Assembly: GCA_022777205.1 (NCBI GenBank)
Contig: JALFGP010000011.1
Location: forward strand, 1 to 44,245
Source: Rikenellaceae bacterium
GTDB lineage: Bacteria; Bacteroidota; Bacteroidia; Bacteroidales; UBA932
Direction: 5' to 3'
DNA length: 44,245 bases
In this document: positions 31,863-40,874 of the stretch, in pieces
How positions within the stretch are numbered: position 1 is the stretch's first letter
Layout of the letters: every line of letters begins with the position of its first letter
The notes under the pieces: generated by a model
Databases searched by the model: none
What the model saw: only the letters and a program-made list of their open reading frames with translations
What the model was told of the DNA's origin: nothing
Position numbers and translations under genes: made by a program

Positions 31863-33305
31863 TCATTTCATAAGTTCCTCTATGTCTGAAGATGCTATCG
31901 GGAGACGGGAAGAGCCGAGACGACGTGCACCTTCAGCAGTCACCAGAACGTCGTCCTCGAGGCGTATGCCCCCGAAATTCAGATATTCCCGCTCAAGCAG
32001 GGCGTAATTCACACGGCCTCTGTCCAGACCATCCCTCTTCCATTGGGCAATCAGATCAGGAATGAAATAGATGCCCGGTTCATCCGTAACGACATTGCCC
32101 GGCACAAGGCGGCGGGCCATCCTCAGGTTGGCAAGTCCGATTCCCCCTTCCCTCTTCTGGTCATCGTCATAGCCCACCAAATCCTCTCCTATGTCCTCCA
32201 TATCGTGCACGTCGAGACCCATATTGTGGCCCAGTCCGTGAGGCATAAACAGCCCTCCGATACCGTCTGCGGCCATCTGGGCCGGGTCTCCGTTCACTAT
32301 TCCCAAGCTCTTGAGCCCCTCAAGCATACGGGTGACCGTCGCGATGTGGACCTCACGGTAGCTGATGCCCGGACGGACCATCGAGAATGCAAACTCATTG
32401 CACTGATGCACAATGTCATAAATCTCACGCTGCTTGGATGTGAACTTGCCCGAGCAAGGGTAGGTGCGGGTGAAATCCGAGGCATAATGGGTGTTGCTTT
32501 CCGCTCCGGCATCCACGAGCAGGAGCCTTCCCGGAGTGATAATCTGGTCGTGGCGGTGGTTGTGCAGGGTCTCGCCGTTCTGGGACAGGATGGTGGTGAA
32601 GGAAACTCCCCAGCCTTCGGAAAGGGTTATACCGTCCATACGGCCCACGATGCTCTGCTCAAGCACGCCGGGCACACAGCCTTCCCGGGCTGCGGTGTGC
32701 ATACGTATGCCCAGGTCGCAGCTCTTGTCGATTTCCTCAATTTCGCATTGCTGTTTTACCAGACGCATCCCTATCACAGCCCTTGCAAGGGGCTCAGAGG
32801 CCACTTTTGAGGCAGGCAACCTGCGGTTGAGTTCCTGAGCATCAATGTTCAGCAAGCTGGAGAGCAGCAGGCAGTTGTAATAGCGCGACTGAGGCAGGAA
32901 ATGCACCTTGCGTCCCTGTGCAACAGCCTTTTTCACATAGTCCGCAAACCCCGCGTATGGAGCCGAAACCTCCCCGGCAGCCGCACCGAACCTCTCCCCG
33001 ACTCCGACATATTCCGCAATCGAGCGCACGGACGGCTGTGGTCCCATCCAGACAATGTCGTCAATATCCACATCATCCGCGAAAAGAGTCTCCCCGCCAG
33101 TATCGAGGTCCAACACAGCCGCGTAAAAAGGCTGGTCTATACCCCAGAAATACAAGAAGGTACTCTCCTGGCGGAACTTGTAATCATTGCCCCTATAATT
33201 GGCAGGAGCGTCTGCATTGCCCGGAAAAATCGCTATTCCACCCTGCCCGGACATTCGCCTGAGCAGTTCGGCACGCCTGTTTATATAAATCTCTTTGCTG
33301 AACAT
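31863..33305 (-). CDS. pepP: Xaa-Pro aminopeptidase (aminopeptidase P, M24B)
   Basis: A 480-residue enzyme that removes N-terminal residues before proline in the cytoplasm. The N-terminal aminopeptidase-P domain covers residues 1-150 (YRGNDYKFRQESTFLYFWGI). The C-terminal pita-bread domain has the metal ligands D265 (LLLVDAGAE), D277 (ASDFTR), H360 (PHGLGHNMGLDVHD), E409 (VVTDEPGIYF) and E450 (GGIRLEDDVLV). All ligands are present. It is 13 nt upstream of asd, in the order asd-pepP on the minus strand, so the two may share a transcript. It could finish degradation of imported proline-containing peptides. Confidence 0.95.
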   Translation of the reverse strand: MFSKEIYINRRAELLRRMSGQGGIAIFPGNADAPANYRGNDYKFRQESTFLYFWGIDQPFYAAVLDLDTGGETLFADDVDIDDIVWMGPQPSVRSIAEYVGVGERFGAAAGEVSAPYAGFADYVKKAVAQGRKVHFLPQSRYYNCLLLSSLLNIDAQELNRRLPASKVASEPLARAVIGMRLVKQQCEIEEIDKSCDLGIRMHTAAREGCVPGVLEQSIVGRMDGITLSEGWGVSFTTILSQNGETLHNHRHDQIITPGRLLLVDAGAESNTHYASDFTRTYPCSGKFTSKQREIYDIVHQCNEFAFSMVRPGISYREVHIATVTRMLEGLKSLGIVNGDPAQMAADGIGGLFMPHGLGHNMGLDVHDMEDIGEDLVGYDDDQKREGGIGLANLRMARRLVPGNVVTDEPGIYFIPDLIAQWKRDGLDRGRVNYALLEREYLNFGGIRLEDDVLVTAEGARRLGSSRLPIASSDIEELMK

Positions 33306-33317
33306 TTCTTTGTTAAA

Positions 33318-34319
33318 CTAAGCTTTCAGATATCCCTTTTCAATCAGAAGCTGTGCAATCTGAACCGCATTCGTGGCCGCTCCCTTGCGTATGTTGTCCG
33401 CCACGCACCAGAGGTTAAGGCCGTTTTCCACAGACTCGTCCCTGCGGATTCTGCCCACGAAAACTTCATCCTTGCCCGCCGCGAACAGAGGCATAGGATA
33501 GACATTGTTCTGAGGGTCGTCCTGCACCACTGCACCGGGGAAGGCAGCAATTTCCTTGCGCACGTCCTCAAGCGTGAACGGTTTCTCGAACTCAAGATTT
33601 ATCGACTCAGAATGTCCGCCGGTCACAGGCACGCGCACCGTTGTTGCAGTCACCTTGATTGAAGGATCCAGAATCTTGTGGGTCTCGTTCACCATCTTCA
33701 TTTCCTCCTTGGTGTAGCCATTGTCCTGGAAAACGTCGATATGAGGGAGGATGTTCATATCTATAGGGCAAGGATAGACTGCAGGATATTCACCCCACTT
33801 GCCGCCTTCGCGTTCCGCATTCATCTGATTCAGAGCCTTGTAGCCTGTGCCGGATACGGACTGGTAGGTGGACACCACGATTCTCTTGATTGTGTAACGG
33901 TAGTGGAGAGGGGCAATGGCTATGAGCATCTGGATGGTGGAGCAGTTCGGATTGGCGATAATCATATCGCTTTCCTCAAGACAGTCTCCGTTGATTTCCG
34001 GGATTACGAGTTTCTTGGTCGGGTCCATTCTCCACTGTGAAGAATTGTCCACCACGCGGCATCCCACCTCTGCAAAACGGGGAGCAAGCTCGGCTGAAAC
34101 ACTTCCGCCTGCTGAAAACAGCGCAAGATCCGGACGCTTGGCTATGGCATCCTCCGCTGAAATTACCTCATATTCCTTACCCTTGAAGACAACTTTTCTG
34201 CCCACTGATTTGCCCGATGCAACCGGATAAAGTTCGGTCACCGGAAAATTCCTTTCGGCAAGAACCTGCAACATTCTGGTTCCCACAAGTCCTGTGGCTC
34301 CTACTACTGCTACTTTCAT
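33318..34319 (-). CDS. asd: Aspartate-semialdehyde dehydrogenase
   Basis: A 333-residue enzyme that reduces aspartyl phosphate to aspartate semialdehyde with NADPH. This is the branch point to lysine/diaminopimelate, threonine and methionine. It shows the NADP-binding start VAVVGATGLVGTRMLQVL, FSAGGSVS, the catalytic Cys126 in NPNCSTIQM and His236 in GGHSES. Length is normal. A 15-bp palindrome and a -7 motif lie upstream. Confidence 0.95.
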   Translation of the reverse strand: MKVAVVGATGLVGTRMLQVLAERNFPVTELYPVASGKSVGRKVVFKGKEYEVISAEDAIAKRPDLALFSAGGSVSAELAPRFAEVGCRVVDNSSQWRMDPTKKLVIPEINGDCLEESDMIIANPNCSTIQMLIAIAPLHYRYTIKRIVVSTYQSVSGTGYKALNQMNAEREGGKWGEYPAVYPCPIDMNILPHIDVFQDNGYTKEEMKMVNETHKILDPSIKVTATTVRVPVTGGHSESINLEFEKPFTLEDVRKEIAAFPGAVVQDDPQNNVYPMPLFAAGKDEVFVGRIRRDESVENGLNLWCVADNIRKGAATNAVQIAQLLIEKGYLKA

Positions 34320-34349
34320 ATATATAATGTATTAAAATTATCCATTTCA

Positions 34350-34381
34350 GCCCTTAGTAAGGGCACAATTACGCAAATATA
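34350..34381 (-). promoter_or_regulatory. asd -7 element and palindromic leader site
   Basis: TATATTTG on the minus strand (34374-34381) matches the -7 consensus; no clear TTTG lies 19 nt upstream. Just downstream of the expected start is GCCCTTA-G-TAAGGGC (34350-34364), a 15-bp palindrome with a one-base centre, well placed for a repressor. Confidence 0.5.
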
Positions 34382-34462
34382 TGCAATCCTTATGGAATTT
34401 GGCATTTTTTTGACTCTTAAATTTTACCGGAAAAGATTTTTGAACAAAAAAATGAAAAAAAC

Positions 34463-34493
34463 TTTGGAAATAATAAATATTGCCTTACCTTTG
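34463..34493 (+). promoter_or_regulatory. promoter of the ABC exporter operon
   Basis: TTTG (34463-34466) and TACCTTTG (34486-34493) with a 19-nt spacer match the consensus exactly. Confidence 0.8.
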
Positions 34494-34498
34494 CGGTG

Positions 34499-34522
34499 TA
34501 TTAGTTAAGTAACACACTAATA
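34499..34522. promoter_or_regulatory. candidate GntR operator at the transcription start
   Basis: TATTAGT (34499-34505) and ACTAATA (34516-34522) are inverted arms. Inside them GTTA (34504-34507) and TAAC (34510-34513) form a second inverted pair. The site covers the expected start of transcription of an operon that ends in a YtrA-type GntR gene, where an autoregulatory operator is expected. Confidence 0.6.
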
Positions 34523-34547
34523 AACGAAAAACAAAACACTCACTATT

Positions 34548-35387
34548 ATGATAACAATCAATAACTTATCCTTCTCTTACGGAGCAAATGCCGTACTGAA
34601 GAACATCTCGATGGAACTTCTTCCCGGCAGAATCTACGGGTTGCTCGGAGAAAACGGAGTCGGCAAGACCACGCTTCTCACCCTCCTTTGCGGACTCAAG
34701 AAGCCTCAGACAGGCAGCATAGACATAGACGGTTTCAAACCTTTCGACAGAAAGCCCGAACTGCTTTCAGAGATTTACTACCTCAGCGACGAGGTGATGG
34801 ACATCACTATGAAACCTGCGGATTTCGCCCGCAACTACGGCAAGTTCTGGAACGGTTTCTCAATGGATACCTTCACACGCCTTCTGGAACTTTTTGAGGT
34901 TCCCGTGAACAACAGAATGGACAGGATGTCAGCCGGACAGCTCAAGAAAACACATATTTCCTTCGCCCTCGCCTGCTCCTGCCGCTACATCTTTATGGAC
35001 GAGCCGACCAATGGGCTGGATATACCTTCAAAGGCACAGTTCCGTAAGGCTCTGATGCAGTTCACCAGCGATGATTCAACGGTCGTGATTTCCACACATC
35101 AGGTGAAAGACCTTGAAAATGTGATTGACCCGGTGATAATTCTCGACCGTCAGGACGTGCTTCTGAATGCATCCGTCAGCGAAATCAGCGAGAAACTCTG
35201 GTTCGACTACGGCACAGAAATCAATCCTGATGCCCTCTACAGCGAAGTGGTTCCGGGCGGTTGCATACAGGTGCTGCCTAATCCGGACGGCCGTGACAGC
35301 AAGGTGAACATAGAAGCGCTTTTCAATGCCGTCCACAAAAACAAGGAGTGGTTCAAGGCAGTCTTCACATCCTCAACCTCAAAATAA
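34548..35387 (+). CDS. ABC transporter ATP-binding protein
   Basis: A 279-residue ATPase. The Walker A motif is G34-ENGVGK-T42, the signature is a shortened M-SAGQLKK (S128), Walker B with the catalytic glutamate is FMD151-E152-PTNGLD, and the H-loop is H184. The C-terminal 80 residues form a small extra domain after ILDRQDVLLNASVSEISEKL. Together with the permease and GntR gene it forms a YtrA-type or bacitracin-like efflux operon. The substrate is unknown. Confidence 0.92.
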   Translation: MITINNLSFSYGANAVLKNISMELLPGRIYGLLGENGVGKTTLLTLLCGLKKPQTGSIDIDGFKPFDRKPELLSEIYYLSDEVMDITMKPADFARNYGKFWNGFSMDTFTRLLELFEVPVNNRMDRMSAGQLKKTHISFALACSCRYIFMDEPTNGLDIPSKAQFRKALMQFTSDDSTVVISTHQVKDLENVIDPVIILDRQDVLLNASVSEISEKLWFDYGTEINPDALYSEVVPGGCIQVLPNPDGRDSKVNIEALFNAVHKNKEWFKAVFTSSTSK

Positions 35388-35395
35388 TACAGACT

Positions 35396-36229
35396 ATGAA
35401 TAATATTTTCGACTTCAAAAGGTTCGGCAAGTACTATGTAGCCGACCTCAGGCATACCTTTGATTATTCTGCGCTTTCAATTCTGCTGACTTCCTTTACC
35501 GGGGTCATAGCCTATCTGTTCTTCGGACTTATGAAACTGATTGTCAGCGGAGAATGGATGTCCTACGGCTCAATCGGCAGGAGTATCACTTTTGTGATTG
35601 CCTTTTACATTATTGTTTTCACGGTGCCTGCGAAATGCTATGGATTCTTCACCGACAAGCGCAGCGGTTCATTCTTCACTCTCATTCCGGCATCTTCACT
35701 TGAGAAGACCATCTCGATGATTATCAATGTCTGCATCCTTGCTCCGCTCACCTACACGGTCATATCCCTTGCCGCAGACTCTCTGATCTGCTTCCTGGAC
35801 CCTATGGCCGGCAACAGCATCATTCAAACGGTGACCTCGGCTTCCGGTGAACTCTACGATATACTCTCGACTGTGAACGACGAGGCCAACTTTAAGGTTC
35901 TTACAACCGGAGAATTGGTGTCGGGGTATATGCTCAACATCATCAACTGGATACTCATCTTTCTGGTAGGCTCGCTCTATTTCAAGAAGAACAAGGTCGG
36001 GAAAACTTTTCTGGTAGTAATACTCGTTTCGATGGTAATCGGAAGTCTGACCACCTGGATTTTCCTTCCTTTTCCTTTTACACATACAGACGTGATTGAA
36101 CTCAACAATGCGGAAAATGTGCGACACGCAATGGATATATTCAAGGGAAGTACATTCACTGTGTCCATACTCGAGGCTGCGGGATTGATGATTTGGACCT
36201 ATATCAGAGTCAGAACAGTAAAGCATTAA
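35396..36229 (+). CDS. ABC transporter permease (ABC-2 type)
   Basis: A 277-residue membrane protein with six hydrophobic segments (for example ILLTSFTGVIAYLFFGLMKL, SITFVIAFYIIVFTVPAKCY, FLVVILVSMVIGSLTTWIF). The loop 'YGFFTDKRSGSFFTLIPASS' after the second helix is typical of ABC-2 permeases of this group. The ATG at 35396 is used; a start at 35348 would overlap the ATPase gene. It is 8 nt after the ATPase and 2 nt before the regulator. Confidence 0.87.
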   Translation: MNNIFDFKRFGKYYVADLRHTFDYSALSILLTSFTGVIAYLFFGLMKLIVSGEWMSYGSIGRSITFVIAFYIIVFTVPAKCYGFFTDKRSGSFFTLIPASSLEKTISMIINVCILAPLTYTVISLAADSLICFLDPMAGNSIIQTVTSASGELYDILSTVNDEANFKVLTTGELVSGYMLNIINWILIFLVGSLYFKKNKVGKTFLVVILVSMVIGSLTTWIFLPFPFTHTDVIELNNAENVRHAMDIFKGSTFTVSILEAAGLMIWTYIRVRTVKH

Positions 36230-36231
36230 TT

Positions 36232-36570
36232 ATGGAATTCAATTCAAACAAATCGATATATCTGCAGATTGCGGAGTCGATCTGCGAGAAAATACTCTCC
36301 GGGGAAAAGGCTGAGGAAGACCGAATCCCTTCAGTGAGGGAGTGCGGCGCCGAACTGGGTGTGAATCCGAACACGGTCATGCGCAGCTACGAGAAACTCA
36401 CCGCCGAAGGCATCATCTACAACAAGAGAGGCATAGGCTATTATGTGTCGCCGGGAGCGAGGGACAAGGTTCTCGAAAGTCTCAGAAAAGAATTCCTGGA
36501 CAACGAATGGCCGGCAGTCAGACGACGGATCAAACTACTCGGGCTCTCTCCGGACGAACTCTTCGAGTAA
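36232..36570 (+). CDS. GntR-family regulator, YtrA type
   Basis: A 112-residue protein with the GntR winged helix (SIYLQIAESICEKILSGEKA, RIPSVRECGAELGVNPNTVM, YEKLTAEGIIYNKRGIGYYV) and only a short helical tail. This is the mark of the YtrA subfamily, which regulates linked ABC exporters and usually represses its own operon. The candidate operator lies at 34499-34522. It is the last gene of the operon. Confidence 0.93.
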   Translation: MEFNSNKSIYLQIAESICEKILSGEKAEEDRIPSVRECGAELGVNPNTVMRSYEKLTAEGIIYNKRGIGYYVSPGARDKVLESLRKEFLDNEWPAVRRRIKLLGLSPDELFE

Positions 36571-36617
36571 GCATACGGCTCTCAGGGCAATTAAACTTAT
36601 ATACTATCATTTACAGC

Positions 36618-36647
36618 AGCGAGCTGAAGTTTTCACTTCAGCTCGCT
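36618..36647. terminator. 13-bp-stem hairpin between convergent genes
   Basis: AGCGAGCTGAAGT (36618-36630) and ACTTCAGCTCGCT (36635-36647) form a perfect 13-bp stem with loop TTTC. It lies between the GntR stop (36570) and the DUF2723 stop (36681). No T tract follows on either strand, so it may block read-through as a strong hairpin rather than act as a classic terminator. TATCCGG is repeated in tandem just after it. Confidence 0.6.
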
Positions 36648-36680
36648 ATCCGGTATCCGGTAATTTATACTTCGAGTATA

Positions 36681-39600
36681 TTACTTCGTGTATTGCTCGA
36701 GCAGTGCATCGAAATTCCGGTCCACATAGGCGACAACCGCTTCGTCGGCATTGTCCTTGGCTATGTCCTGAACCATCAGCACTATGCTCTTGGCACGGTC
36801 GAACTCTTTCTCGGCATAATCGTAGAACTCGAAAAAGAACTGCACAGACTGGAACATCTTGTCCAGAAAACGGACCGCCAAGTCAGAAGCTTTCTCAGGC
36901 TCGTCAAGCATATAGTACAGATTTATCATATCCATAACCATAAGTTCATTTGAGAAGCCCAGATAGGACATATCCAGAGGATAATTCCCCTCCGGAACCG
37001 CCTCCTGACACTTGTCCAGCAGTTCCACAGCCCTGTCCGGCCATCCTGCCTTAATCATTTCCTTGGCTGCATTGACGAAAATGCCCCTCTGGGAAAGCAC
37101 TCCACAGAAAGTGTAGAGGTGCTGATTGTCGGCATAATAGTCCGGATAGCTCAGGGCATCCCAAGTATAGACCTCCGTCATAAGACGGTAGAGCCTTTCC
37201 GGGTCGCTGAATCCCACCTCGGATGTCCTCTGGCGGTTGCTTATAGGCACGAACTTGTAGGAGAATCCGTCATATTCCAGATATTCCTTGATGCCCATAT
37301 TCAGGTCCCCTCCCATATTCAGCATATGCAAAGGTCTGTCCCATTTGTAGTTGGAAAGGAAATCCAGCATAAAGAGTTCCGGCTTGGAAATATAGTTCTT
37401 GCCTTCGGAAATGGTGAAGACTATGCTGTCCGGAATCTGGTCAATGTATTTCTCATCGAGTATGCCGTATTTGATGACATTTTCCTTGTTCACCGGAATG
37501 GAGAACTTGCGCGAGCAGATATAGTTGACACCCTTGCCGGACTGGAGCTGAAGCTTTGCGCGAGGCTCCTTGAACACCCTCATGACATCCTTCAGAGGCA
37601 GAACGGAATTCCTTGAGTCATAAATATATACAAATTCATTAGTGCCGTAGAGATACTGCCTTGGCCCGACGGTCAAATCCAGAGGTGCCGATTCGTTGCA
37701 GGCCCATTTCATCTGGTCGATATGCCAGTCTGTGCCGAGCAGGGATGTGTTGACGATTCTCACGTCAGGGCGCACCTCCTCCACCTCCTGGGCATACCAG
37801 AGAGGGAAGGTATCGTTGTCTCCGTGGGTGATGAGTATTCCGTTTTCCCCACAGGAATTCAGATAGTTGCGGGCCATTTCGACGGCTGTGCGGCGGTTGC
37901 TGCGGTCGTGGTCATCCCAGTTTTCTTCAGCCATAAGCGCAGGCACTCCGAGACAGAGCAGGGACACAGCCGTTGCAGCCACTGCCGATACTGCCTTGGC
38001 AGGCTCTTTCTTGCGCGACAAAGCCTTGGTAATCAGGTCATATAGAGCCAGCACGGCAAAGCCAACCCAAATGGAAAAGGCGTAGAAGGAGCCGGCGTAG
38101 GCATAGTCCCTTTCCCTGACCTGGAACGGAGGCTGGTTGAGATAGACCACGATGGCGATACCGGTCATAAAGAAGAGCAGGAAGGTGAGCCAGCATCCCC
38201 TGTCGTCCTTCACGAGCTGATAGAACAAGCCTATGAGTCCCAGCAGCAGAGGAAGCATATAATAATGGTTCTTGCCCTTGTTTTCCTTGAGATAGTCCGG
38301 AGCCATAGACTGATCTCCGAGGCGCATTTGGTCAATGAAGGTGATTCCGCTCTCCCAGTTTCCGAGGAAAATCTCCCCCGGAGAAGGGCTGTGGCAGTCG
38401 TTCTGGCGTCCGGCGAAATTCCACATAAAATATCTCCAGTACATCCAGTTGAGCTGGTAGTCGAAAAAGAAAGCCATATTTTCCATAAAGGTCGGCTTTC
38501 TGTAGCGGTCTCCCCTTCTGGCATTCTTGCTCATATAGGATGCGTAGAATTCCCGATAACGGTCATCTCCGCCGGAACCGCTGTTCCACATCCTCGGGAA
38601 GAGCATCTTGTCCGAGCTGTCGTAGATTATGTTGCCGAAAGAAGGCACTTTTTCGTATTTTCCGTCCACGGGTGCCCAATACCAGTCATCTTCAATCGAA
38701 TAGTCTGCATCGAAATACTGTCCGTAGATTATCGGAGTGCTTCCATACTGCTCACGGCTGAGATAGCGGCAGAGGGTGAAAGGATTGTCGGGCTGGTACT
38801 CATTTGTAGGGGTGTGCACGCTGGAACGTATGACCACGATTGCAAAAATGGAGAAGCCCACGATGATGGTAGTGAAACAGAGCAATATGGTGTTTGCCAC
38901 AGCCTTACCTTTCTTCATCGTATGGAAAAGACCCCAGAAGCAAAGCCCGAAGAGCAGCAGCAGGAAGAACACCGCACCCGTATTGTAAGGCAGGTTGAAG
39001 ACATTCACGAAAAGCAGGTCGAAATAGGCTGCAAGTTTCGGTACATATGGGATAATGAGGAAAAGTATCACTGCAAGTATGACACAGGACAGGGCAAAGA
39101 TGCCGAGATACTGGAGGAAGGTGTAGCCCTTGCCTTTGCTCTTGCGATAGAACCAGATGAACACAAGGCAAGGTATGGTGAGCAGGTTGAGCAGGTGCAC
39201 CCCGATGGAAAGGCCCATAAGGAAGGAAATCAGGACTATCCACCTGTTGGCGTATGGCTGGTCGGCCTCGTCGTACCATTTTGTCATAGCCCAGAAGACC
39301 AGGGCTGTGAATAGGGAGGACATTCCGTACACTTCGCCTTCCACCGCTGAGAACCAGAAAGTGTCAGTGAAACAGTAGGTCAGGGAGCCCACCAGGCCGC
39401 TGCCCCATATAGCTATGGCCTTGCCGGTGCTGTACCTGCCTTCGGAATCCGGTTTCACTATCCTCTTGGAAAAGAAGACTATGGTCAGATACAGGAAGAA
39501 AATAGTCAGGGCGGAACATATTGCACTCATTGAGTTCACGGCCACGGCTGCGTGCATATTGTCGGTGAACATTGTGCAGAAGCGGGCAATGAGCTGGAAG

Positions 39601-39773
39601 ACAGGGTTTCCTGGCGGGTGACCCACTTCGAGTTTGTAGGATGAGGCTATGAATTCTCCGCAATCCCAGAAGGAAGCGGTGGGCTCTATGGTCAGGAGGT
39701 AAGTGACGGCGGCCACCAGAAACGCCGTCAGGGCTGCCACCCGGTTCCAGATGTTGAATTTTCTTTTGTCCAT
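36681..39773 (-). CDS. DUF2723 membrane protein (GT117-like, TMEM260-related)
   Basis: A 1030-residue protein. About twelve membrane helices fill the first half, with the DUF2723 signature IEPTASFWDCGEFIASSYKL, then EVGHPPGNPVFQLIARFC; the conserved FWDCGEFI motif is intact. A soluble C-terminal half with a helical, TPR-like end follows (GWPDRAVELLDKCQEAVP). Eukaryotic TMEM260 is a protein O-mannosyltransferase, and bacterial members are thought to transfer sugars from lipid donors; that activity is not proven for this gene. It is transcribed from a promoter region shared with the divergent SUI1 gene. Confidence 0.92.
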   Translation of the reverse strand: MDKRKFNIWNRVAALTAFLVAAVTYLLTIEPTASFWDCGEFIASSYKLEVGHPPGNPVFQLIARFCTMFTDNMHAAVAVNSMSAICSALTIFFLYLTIVFFSKRIVKPDSEGRYSTGKAIAIWGSGLVGSLTYCFTDTFWFSAVEGEVYGMSSLFTALVFWAMTKWYDEADQPYANRWIVLISFLMGLSIGVHLLNLLTIPCLVFIWFYRKSKGKGYTFLQYLGIFALSCVILAVILFLIIPYVPKLAAYFDLLFVNVFNLPYNTGAVFFLLLLFGLCFWGLFHTMKKGKAVANTILLCFTTIIVGFSIFAIVVIRSSVHTPTNEYQPDNPFTLCRYLSREQYGSTPIIYGQYFDADYSIEDDWYWAPVDGKYEKVPSFGNIIYDSSDKMLFPRMWNSGSGGDDRYREFYASYMSKNARRGDRYRKPTFMENMAFFFDYQLNWMYWRYFMWNFAGRQNDCHSPSPGEIFLGNWESGITFIDQMRLGDQSMAPDYLKENKGKNHYYMLPLLLGLIGLFYQLVKDDRGCWLTFLLFFMTGIAIVVYLNQPPFQVRERDYAYAGSFYAFSIWVGFAVLALYDLITKALSRKKEPAKAVSAVAATAVSLLCLGVPALMAEENWDDHDRSNRRTAVEMARNYLNSCGENGILITHGDNDTFPLWYAQEVEEVRPDVRIVNTSLLGTDWHIDQMKWACNESAPLDLTVGPRQYLYGTNEFVYIYDSRNSVLPLKDVMRVFKEPRAKLQLQSGKGVNYICSRKFSIPVNKENVIKYGILDEKYIDQIPDSIVFTISEGKNYISKPELFMLDFLSNYKWDRPLHMLNMGGDLNMGIKEYLEYDGFSYKFVPISNRQRTSEVGFSDPERLYRLMTEVYTWDALSYPDYYADNQHLYTFCGVLSQRGIFVNAAKEMIKAGWPDRAVELLDKCQEAVPEGNYPLDMSYLGFSNELMVMDMINLYYMLDEPEKASDLAVRFLDKMFQSVQFFFEFYDYAEKEFDRAKSIVLMVQDIAKDNADEAVVAYVDRNFDALLEQYTK

Positions 39774-39803
39774 TAATTTCCTTTTCGATGTTGTTCAAAC
39801 CCG

Positions 39804-39831
39804 CAAATTTACTAAGTTTTTATTATTTTTG
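39804..39831. promoter_or_regulatory. divergent -7 elements of DUF2723 and SUI1 genes
   Basis: TAAATTTG on the minus strand (39804-39811) serves the DUF2723 gene, and TATTTTTG on the plus strand (39824-39831) serves SUI1. Neither has a clear -33 TTTG. The two elements are only 12 nt apart. Confidence 0.5.
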
Positions 39832-39858
39832 CACTCTTGAACCAAGATAAGACGGATT

Positions 39859-40206
39859 ATGGCGAAGGATAATGACTGGAAAAGCCGTCTGGGAGTGGTG
39901 TTTTCGACCAATCCGGACTTCAAATATGAGACAGAAAGCGAAGAAACCGTGCAGACACTCGAACCGTCCCGGCAGAAACTCATCGTGGGCATAGACCGCA
40001 AGGGGCGCGCAGGCAAGCAGGTTACTCTCGTGACCGGGTTCGTGGGCTCTGATGAGGACCTGAAGGAGCTGGGGAAGATGCTGAAGGTGAAATGCGGAGT
40101 GGGAGGAAGTGCCAAAGACGGGGAAATAGTCATTCAGGGAGACTTCCGGGACAGGGTTACCGCCCTGCTCAAGGAAGCCGGCTACAATGCCAAGAGGGGT
40201 AACTGA
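39859..40206 (+). CDS. SUI1/eIF1-family translation factor (YciH-like)
   Basis: A 115-residue protein with the SUI1 domain at residues 38-110 (IVGIDRKGRAGKQVTLVTGF, LKVKCGVGGSAKDGEIVIQG, RVTALLKEAGYNAKRG). It contacts the small ribosomal subunit and may affect start-codon choice. It is followed 2 nt later by DUF4271. Confidence 0.93.
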   Translation: MAKDNDWKSRLGVVFSTNPDFKYETESEETVQTLEPSRQKLIVGIDRKGRAGKQVTLVTGFVGSDEDLKELGKMLKVKCGVGGSAKDGEIVIQGDFRDRVTALLKEAGYNAKRGN

Positions 40207-40208
40207 AG

Positions 40209-40844
40209 ATGGATATAGACAGGCTGACACTCACCGTTTCCACCGGATTGGCATTGTTGATGCTTCTCCCGTTGCTGGACCAGTACATAAAGCTGTTTCC
40301 AGCCCTTATCGGCAGCCTGTTCAGCACTTCCACAGCCGTCAGGACCGAAGACAAATGCAAGCTGAGCCGGTCCAGAAACCATCTTTTCACCATATCCATA
40401 CTTCCGTTCTGCATACTCGTCTGGCACAAGGGGCTCTATTGCCCGGACTGGATGGGCCATCTGGAGACTCCCTGGGATTTCCTGTCCACAACCGGGGTGG
40501 TGCTGCTGTATTTCCTGTTGCGCTACGCGATTAAAATCTGTATGCCGGCACCCAGGATCTCGAAGAAGGTCTACGCGGCGTTTTGCGGACTGCCCCGTAC
40601 GTTCCTGATTATTCTTATGACTATCCTGCTCCCTCCGTGCATCGCTATGGACGCCTTCGATGTTCCCCTCGGGACAGAAAAAATTGTATTATACACTCTC
40701 TCAACAATATGCTATATCCTTTTTCTGGCAAGAAGATTCCACATTTTTACCTCGGAAGGCAATTTTTTGCAAGCAATTTTGTACCTTTGCACCCTTGAAA
40801 TTTTACCCACCGCCGTTTTGGTGGTGACATTGGTGGTGTTTTAA
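40209..40844 (+). CDS. DUF4271 membrane protein
   Basis: A 211-residue protein with about six hydrophobic helices (LTVSTGLALLMLLPLL, HLFTISILPFCILVW, TTGVVLLYFLLRYAI, FLIILMTILLPPCI, VLYTLSTICYILFLA, ILPTAVLVVTLVVF). The last third has YLCTLEILPT, a mark of DUF4271 proteins, which sit before hemD in many Bacteroidetes. Function unknown; close linkage with hemD is conserved. Confidence 0.82.
   Translation: MDIDRLTLTVSTGLALLMLLPLLDQYIKLFPALIGSLFSTSTAVRTEDKCKLSRSRNHLFTISILPFCILVWHKGLYCPDWMGHLETPWDFLSTTGVVLLYFLLRYAIKICMPAPRISKKVYAAFCGLPRTFLIILMTILLPPCIAMDAFDVPLGTEKIVLYTLSTICYILFLARRFHIFTSEGNFLQAILYLCTLEILPTAVLVVTLVVF
40782..40789 (+). promoter_or_regulatory. candidate internal promoter for hemD-rnpA-yidD
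   Basis: TACCTTTG (40782-40789) is a perfect -7 element within the end of the DUF4271 gene, preceded by T-rich sequence, but TTTG is only 12 nt upstream (40766-40769). The sequence between it and hemD can form a CCACC/GGTGG hairpin. Confidence 0.4.
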
Positions 40845-40874
40845 TGGTTATGTTATTGTAGCACAGATAGTTGT

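Noticed and set aside
38265..39314. Plus-strand open frame of 349 codons
   Set aside because: Antisense of the well-supported DUF2723 membrane protein; codon choice of that gene leaves the opposite strand open.
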